64,000 nt of DNA, from NCBI RefSeq assembly GCF_009765685.1, contig NZ_LMUY01000015.1:160876-224875 (forward strand), in the 5' to 3' direction. The position numbers and the translations under genes were made by a program. The stretch is from Acidisphaera sp. L21. GTDB taxonomy: Bacteria > Pseudomonadota > Alphaproteobacteria > Acetobacterales > Acetobacteraceae. Under the pieces are notes generated by a model. It was not told the DNA's origin. It ran no database searches and saw only the letters and a program-made list of their open reading frames with translations. Positions 60,245 to 64,000 of this stretch are shown here, piece by piece (position 1 is the first letter of the stretch; the number at the start of each line of letters is the position of its first letter).

Positions 60245-61558
60245 ATGAGATACCTTCGCCAGCTCTACATCCAGGTGCTGATCGCCATGGTGATCGCGGT
60301 GGTTGTGGGCATTGCCGCCCCGGCCTTCGCCGTCGACATGAAGCCGCTGGGCGACGCCTTCATCGGCCTGCTGCGGATGCTGCTGGCCCCCATCATCTTC
60401 TGCTCCGTCGTGTTGGGCCTCACGCATGTGCGCGACATGGGCCAACTCGGCCGGCTCGCCTTCAAGGCGCTGGTGTATTTCGAGGTCATGTCGACGATCG
60501 GCATGATCCTGGGCTTCATCGTGGTGAACATCGTCCAGCCCGGCAACGGCCTGCACGCCACCAACCTGGCGGTGAACCCGAACGTCGCCTCCCTTACCTC
60601 GGCCGCCAGCCACTTCACCGCGGTCGGCTTCTTCCTCAGCATCATCCCCAACACGCTGGTCGACGCTTTTGCGAAGGGCGAGATTCTTCAGGTGCTGTTC
60701 ATCTCGATCCTCACTGGCGCCGCGCTCAGCGTCGGCGGGGCAGGGAAAGACTCGACGATCATCAAGGTGATCACCGAGGGCCAGCACATTCTGTTCCGCA
60801 TCCTCGGCTTCATCATGACGCTGGCACCGATCGGCGCGTTCGGCGCCATGGCGTCCGCCGTGGGCGCATTCGGCACCGCGACGCTTCTCTACCTCGCCAA
60901 GGTCGTCATCCTCTACTGGCTCACCTCCGTTTTCTTCGTAGTGGTGATCCTGGGGATCGTCTGCGCCATGGCCGGGCTGTCGGTGTTCAAGCTGATGGCG
61001 CTCATCCGGGAGGAATTGCTGCTGGTCCTGGGCACCGCCTCCGGCGAGGTCGCCCTGCCGCGGCTGATGCTGAAGCTGGAGCAGGCGGGCTGCGACGAGG
61101 CGATCGTCGGTTTCGTGCTGCCTGGCGGCTACAGCTTCAACCTGGACGGCACGGGGATCTACATGGCCATCGCGGTGGGCTTCATCGCGGAGGCGACGGA
61201 CACGCCGTTCAGCCTGTGGCAGCAGGTGGGCGTGCTGGCGATCCTGCTGCTCACCTCCAAGGGCGGCACCACGGTGGCCGGTGGCGCGTTCATCAAGCTG
61301 GCGGCCACCCTGCAATCGGTGCGCGCCCTGCCGCTGAACGGGCTGGGCCTGCTGTTCGGCATCGACCGGCTGATGGCGACCTGCACCGCGCTCACCAACG
61401 TCATCGGCAACACCGTCGCCGTGTTCGTGGTCGCGAAATGGGAGGGCGCGTTCGACCGCGCCAAGTTCGATCGCTACATGGCCGACCAGGCCGCCGGCCG
61501 CATCCGTGCCTCCGGCGCCGACCCGGCACAGCCTTTGCCGGGTCCGGCGCGGAGCTAA
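60245..61558 (+). CDS. dctA: Dicarboxylate/amino acid:cation symporter (DctA-like)
   Basis: A 437-residue inner-membrane DAACS-family carrier with about eight membrane helices and two re-entrant loops. LLRMLLAPIIFCSVVLGL, the LGTASGEVALPRLMLKLE hairpin (in place of the classical Ser-rich HP1 tip), VLPGGYSFNLDGTGIYM and the sodium/proton-site TALTNVIGNTVAVFVVAKWE are characteristic of C4-dicarboxylate carriers. The start ATG has GGGGAA upstream. It is convergent with the LysR gene, nine bases apart. Substrates are probably C4-dicarboxylates or a related acid. Confidence 0.9.
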   Translation: MRYLRQLYIQVLIAMVIAVVVGIAAPAFAVDMKPLGDAFIGLLRMLLAPIIFCSVVLGLTHVRDMGQLGRLAFKALVYFEVMSTIGMILGFIVVNIVQPGNGLHATNLAVNPNVASLTSAASHFTAVGFFLSIIPNTLVDAFAKGEILQVLFISILTGAALSVGGAGKDSTIIKVITEGQHILFRILGFIMTLAPIGAFGAMASAVGAFGTATLLYLAKVVILYWLTSVFFVVVILGIVCAMAGLSVFKLMALIREELLLVLGTASGEVALPRLMLKLEQAGCDEAIVGFVLPGGYSFNLDGTGIYMAIAVGFIAEATDTPFSLWQQVGVLAILLLTSKGGTTVAGGAFIKLAATLQSVRALPLNGLGLLFGIDRLMATCTALTNVIGNTVAVFVVAKWEGAFDRAKFDRYMADQAAGRIRASGADPAQPLPGPARS

Positions 61559-61567
61559 CAGCCCGTG

Positions 61568-62542
61568 TTACGCGGCATCCGGCGCGTCCAGCAGCCGGGC
61601 GCCGGGCCAGGCGCCGCTGCCGACCAGCTCTGCCAGCACGCCCCGCACCAGGGTGAACAACTCGGCCGAGATCCAGGCCGCACGGCTGGCCTGCGGGACT
61701 GCGACCGCCACGACGGAGAACAGTGGCGGCCGGTGGATCGGCCGGGCCACCAGCTCCCCGGCGGCCAGCTCGGTGGCAACGCCCGCCAGCGTCAGAATGG
61801 TGGATCCGATGCCGCCGCGCACCATCGCCTTGGTCAGCGGCACGCTATCCACCTCCAGCAGCAGGCTCAGCCGCGTGCCGTGTTGCACGGCGGCGCGTTC
61901 CACCAGGCGGCGGTTGGAATGCGGCATGCTGGGCAGGATCAACTGCACCGCGCCGATGTCGCCGAACCGGATCGGCGCGTCGGCCCCGGCCTCGGCACTG
62001 GGCGGGCAGGCCAGCACCATCCGCTCCTGCAGCACCGCACGCGTGTCGATTCCGGCCAGCGGCGGCGGGTTGTGCAGCACCGCGATGTCCAGCCGCCCAT
62101 CCAGCAGCCATTCCTCCAGCAGGGAACTGATGCCCTCGCGGATCTGCAGCGTGGCGCTGGGCCAGCGGGCGCGGAACAGCTTGAACACGGCAGGCGCGAT
62201 CAGCAGCCCGGCGGCGGGGGGCACTCCCAGCACCACATGGCCAGTGAACACGTCCTCCGGCGCGCGAATGCCCTGGGCCAGTTGTTCGAAATCGCGGATC
62301 AGCGCCTCGGCGCGTTCCAGCAGCAGGGTGCCGGCCTGGGTCAGCGTCACGCCGCGGCCATGGCGGACCAGCAAATTGGCGCCCAACTCGTCCTCCAGCT
62401 TCTGCACCTGGCGGCTCAGTGCAGGTTGGGCGATGTTCAACCGCTCCGCCGCACCGCTCACGCTGCCGGCCCGTGCAATCGCCACGAAGCTGCGCAATTC
62501 CCGAATATCCGTGGCACGCCTCCCGTCTGCGGCGTGTTGCAT
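61568..62542 (-). CDS. LysR-family transcriptional regulator
   Basis: A 324-residue LysR regulator. The N-terminal winged helix reads IRELRSFVAIARAGSVSGAAER and continues through IAQPALSRQVQKLEDELG; the C-terminal periplasmic-binding-like effector domain spans about 95-305. The start ATG 62542 is chosen for the family N-terminus; the frame continues upstream without conserved sequence. It is divergent from the alpha/beta-hydrolase-fold operon with only 29 bases between, the classical arrangement for a LysR protein controlling the adjacent catabolic operon. Confidence 0.9.
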   Translation of the reverse strand: MQHAADGRRATDIRELRSFVAIARAGSVSGAAERLNIAQPALSRQVQKLEDELGANLLVRHGRGVTLTQAGTLLLERAEALIRDFEQLAQGIRAPEDVFTGHVVLGVPPAAGLLIAPAVFKLFRARWPSATLQIREGISSLLEEWLLDGRLDIAVLHNPPPLAGIDTRAVLQERMVLACPPSAEAGADAPIRFGDIGAVQLILPSMPHSNRRLVERAAVQHGTRLSLLLEVDSVPLTKAMVRGGIGSTILTLAGVATELAAGELVARPIHRPPLFSVVAVAVPQASRAAWISAELFTLVRGVLAELVGSGAWPGARLLDAPDAA

Positions 62543-62571
62543 CGAACGGCAGCGCCAGGGTGTCAAACCGC

Positions 62572-63354
62572 ATGAGCTGGGTCGAACTGCCGGACATCGT
62601 GCTGCACGCCGAACTGACCGGCGGCGGCCCGCATAGCCTGGTGCTGCTGCACGAACTGGGCGGCAGCCTGGATAGCTTCGACCACGTGGTGGCGCGGCTT
62701 TCCACCGGGTTCCGCACTCTCCGCTACGACCAGCGCGGTGCCGGATTGTCGGAGAAGCCCCGGCAGCCATTCGGCCTGGACGACCAGTTGCGTGATCTAC
62801 AGGGCATCCTGGCGGCCACAGGGCTGCAACCGCCGTATACCCTGGCCGGCGTCGCCGCCGGTTGCGCCGTTGCCGTCGCGTACGCGCTGGCCGCGCCCGC
62901 GCAGGTCGCGAACCTGCTGCTCTGCTGCCCGGCGCTCACCGTCCCGCCGGAGCGCCGTGGCTACCTGATCGACCGGTCCGACCGTGCGGCGCGCGAGGGC
63001 ATGCGCGCCATCGCCACCGCCTCGTTGGACCGATCCTATCCGCAAATGCTGCGGCAGGACGGCCGGTTCGACGCCTACCGAGCCCGGTTCATCGCCAACG
63101 ACCCGGTCACCTACGGCCACGCCAACCGCGCCCTGGCCGACACCGACATCGCCACCCGGCTGGGCGACCTGGCCGTACCCGTCCACGTGCTCGCCGGCCG
63201 TCACGACCTGTTGCGCCCACCCGCCGACGTGCAGGCTGTCGCCGTCGCCATCCCCGGCGCAAGTTTTGCCATCGTCGACAGCGGCCACCTGATGGCGGTG
63301 CAGGCGCCGGACGCGCTGGCCGCCGCCCTATCCAGCCTAACAGACCGGAGCTGA
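62572..63354 (+). CDS. Alpha/beta-hydrolase-fold protein lacking the nucleophile serine
   Basis: A 260-residue protein patterned like 3-oxoadipate enol-lactonases: LVLLHELGGSLDSFD (oxyanion region), RTLRYDQRGAGLSEKP, then the nucleophile elbow LAGVAAGCAVAVAYALA in which Ala95 replaces the GxSxG serine. Asp212 (AGRHDLLRPP) and His239 (DSGHLMAV) of the triad remain. The chemistry may be non-hydrolytic, or the protein inactive. The start ATG at 62572 has AGGG 11 bases upstream; an in-frame GTG at 62560 is possible. It precedes a carboxymuconolactone-decarboxylase-like gene by four bases. Confidence 0.85.
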   Translation: MSWVELPDIVLHAELTGGGPHSLVLLHELGGSLDSFDHVVARLSTGFRTLRYDQRGAGLSEKPRQPFGLDDQLRDLQGILAATGLQPPYTLAGVAAGCAVAVAYALAAPAQVANLLLCCPALTVPPERRGYLIDRSDRAAREGMRAIATASLDRSYPQMLRQDGRFDAYRARFIANDPVTYGHANRALADTDIATRLGDLAVPVHVLAGRHDLLRPPADVQAVAVAIPGASFAIVDSGHLMAVQAPDALAAALSSLTDRS

Positions 63355-63358
63355 CCCC

Positions 63359-63904
63359 ATGCGCGTGACCGACATTGCCCCCGAAGATATGACACCAGCC
63401 CAACGCCGGGTCGCCGACGCCGCCGTCGCCGGCAAACGCGGCCGGCTGCCAGCGCCCTTGCGCGCCTGGTTGCACAGCCCGGAAATGGGCGATCGGGCCC
63501 AAAGCCTGGGGGAATTCCTGCGCTACGACACCTCCCTCGGCCCAGTGCTCTCGGAATTGGCGATCCTGGTGACGGCGCGATTTTGGACGTCCCAATACGA
63601 GTGGTATGCGCACAAGAAGGCGGCGCTGGCTGCGGGCATGGACCCGGCGATCATCACCGCCATCGCCACCCGCCAAATTCCGGAGCTGACCGATCCGAAG
63701 GCGCAGATCGTCTACGACTACGCCACCGTGCTGCACCAAACCAAGCAGGTCCCCCCCGACATCCACACCCGCGCCATCGCTGCGCTGGGGGAGATCGGCA
63801 CGGTCGAACTGGTCGGCTTGCTCGGCTACTACACGCTGGTGTCGATGACCTTGAACGCGTTCGAAATCGGCTTGCCCGAGGGCGAATTGCCCGAACTCAC
63901 CTAA
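63359..63904 (+). CDS. Carboxymuconolactone decarboxylase-family protein
   Basis: A 181-residue all-helical protein of the CMD/AhpD-like family. SELAILVTARFWTSQYEWYAH gives the conserved helix with Glu and His positions, followed by AALAAGMDPAIITAIAT; the CxxC of peroxidase-type AhpD proteins is absent. With the adjacent alpha/beta-hydrolase-fold protein it recalls the PcaC-PcaD pair of protocatechuate degradation, though neither is a confirmed match. The start ATG has GGAG eight bases upstream. The substrate is unknown. Confidence 0.85.
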   Translation: MRVTDIAPEDMTPAQRRVADAAVAGKRGRLPAPLRAWLHSPEMGDRAQSLGEFLRYDTSLGPVLSELAILVTARFWTSQYEWYAHKKAALAAGMDPAIITAIATRQIPELTDPKAQIVYDYATVLHQTKQVPPDIHTRAIAALGEIGTVELVGLLGYYTLVSMTLNAFEIGLPEGELPELT

Positions 63905-63918
63905 AGGAGAATCCTAGA

Positions 63919-64000
63919 ATGGGACGACTACAGGGCAAGATCGCCATCATCACCGGCGCTGGCTGCGTCGGCCCCGGCTGGGGCAATGGCCGCGCCGCCG
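63919..64000 (+). CDS. Short-chain dehydrogenase/reductase, N-terminal fragment (cut by the window end)
   Basis: The reading frame begins ATG at 63919 behind AGGAG and encodes GKIAIITGAGCVGPGWGNG, the first beta strand and glycine-rich nucleotide-binding loop of an SDR (TGAxxxxGxG-like with a short insertion), before running off the window. It is 14 bases downstream of the CMD gene on the same strand, so it is in the same operon. Only 27 codons are visible. Confidence 0.75.
   Translation, partial: MGRLQGKIAIITGAGCVGPGWGNGRAA

Noticed and set aside
1-64000. tRNA, rRNA, insertion sequences, integrase and prophage genes.
   Set aside because: No cloverleaf, rRNA-like or transposase/integrase-like sequence was recognised in either strand by reading; a tRNAscan-SE or ISfinder run would settle it.

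Overview
The window is a dense, high-GC bacterial chromosome segment. Genes lie nearly end to end, often with ATGA, GTGA or TGATG overlaps, and no stretch without a gene exceeds 300 bases. The gene set (aapJQM-type amino acid transporter, hyuAB-type hydantoinase/oxoprolinase genes, a DctA-type symporter, a chemoreceptor with a C-terminal Trp-Phe pentapeptide, many GST, SDR and CoA-enzyme genes) together with the base composition suggests an alphaproteobacterium, plausibly Rhodospirillales/Acetobacteraceae. That placement is inference. I see no rRNA or tRNA gene, CRISPR array, transposase or phage gene.

Region 1 (1-13017) is a secondary-metabolite locus. A 3121-residue hybrid synthetase is read as A-PCP-KS-AT-ACP-aminotransferase-C-A-PCP. 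It is followed 3 bp later by a C-PCP-thioesterase protein whose thioesterase has lost its nucleophilic serine (Gly in its place), and then, through a GTGA overlap, by a PAF-acetylhydrolase-like alpha/beta hydrolase with an intact Ser-Asp-His triad. A phosphopantetheinyl transferase gene converges on them. The likely logic is: an activated amino acid is extended by one malonyl unit, the beta-keto group is transaminated on the enzyme, glycine is added (A2 pocket read as a glycine code), and the chain passes to an A-less terminal module. This is the most novel system in the window.

Region 2 (13018-32435) is mixed: a 2-hydroxyacid dehydrogenase, a DUF3108-like exported protein, an omega-aminotransferase, a chain of overlapping genes (GST, VOC, glycosyltransferase, O-antigen-ligase-like, CobW GTPase, WD40, aldo/keto reductase), a second GST, an unrecognised conserved-looking protein, an SbmA/YddA-like ABC exporter, threonine aldolase, a chemoreceptor, a GNAT, a class I aminotransferase and a branched-chain aminotransferase.

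Region 3 (32552-38518) carries an Aap-type amino acid importer without its ATPase gene, followed by an aminotransferase and a 2-hydroxyacid dehydrogenase, which suggests uptake of an amino acid and its conversion to a 2-hydroxy acid. Region 4 (38570-52481) has an A-B-A-B run of hydantoinase/oxoprolinase genes divergent from a PotABCD-like ABC transporter and a GntR/UTRA regulator, with a perfect dyad in the shared promoter region, then an MmgE/PrpD gene. Region 5 (52599-58125) encodes a crotonase-fold enzyme, an NDP-forming CoA ligase, an acyl-CoA dehydrogenase and an AAHS-like MFS importer, a probable carboxylate catabolic operon. Region 6 (58169-64000) has an SDR-OYE pair controlled by two copies of a 15-bp dyad, a DctA-type symporter, a LysR regulator, and an operon of an alpha/beta-hydrolase-fold protein lacking its serine, a carboxymuconolactone-decarboxylase-like protein and an SDR cut by the window end.
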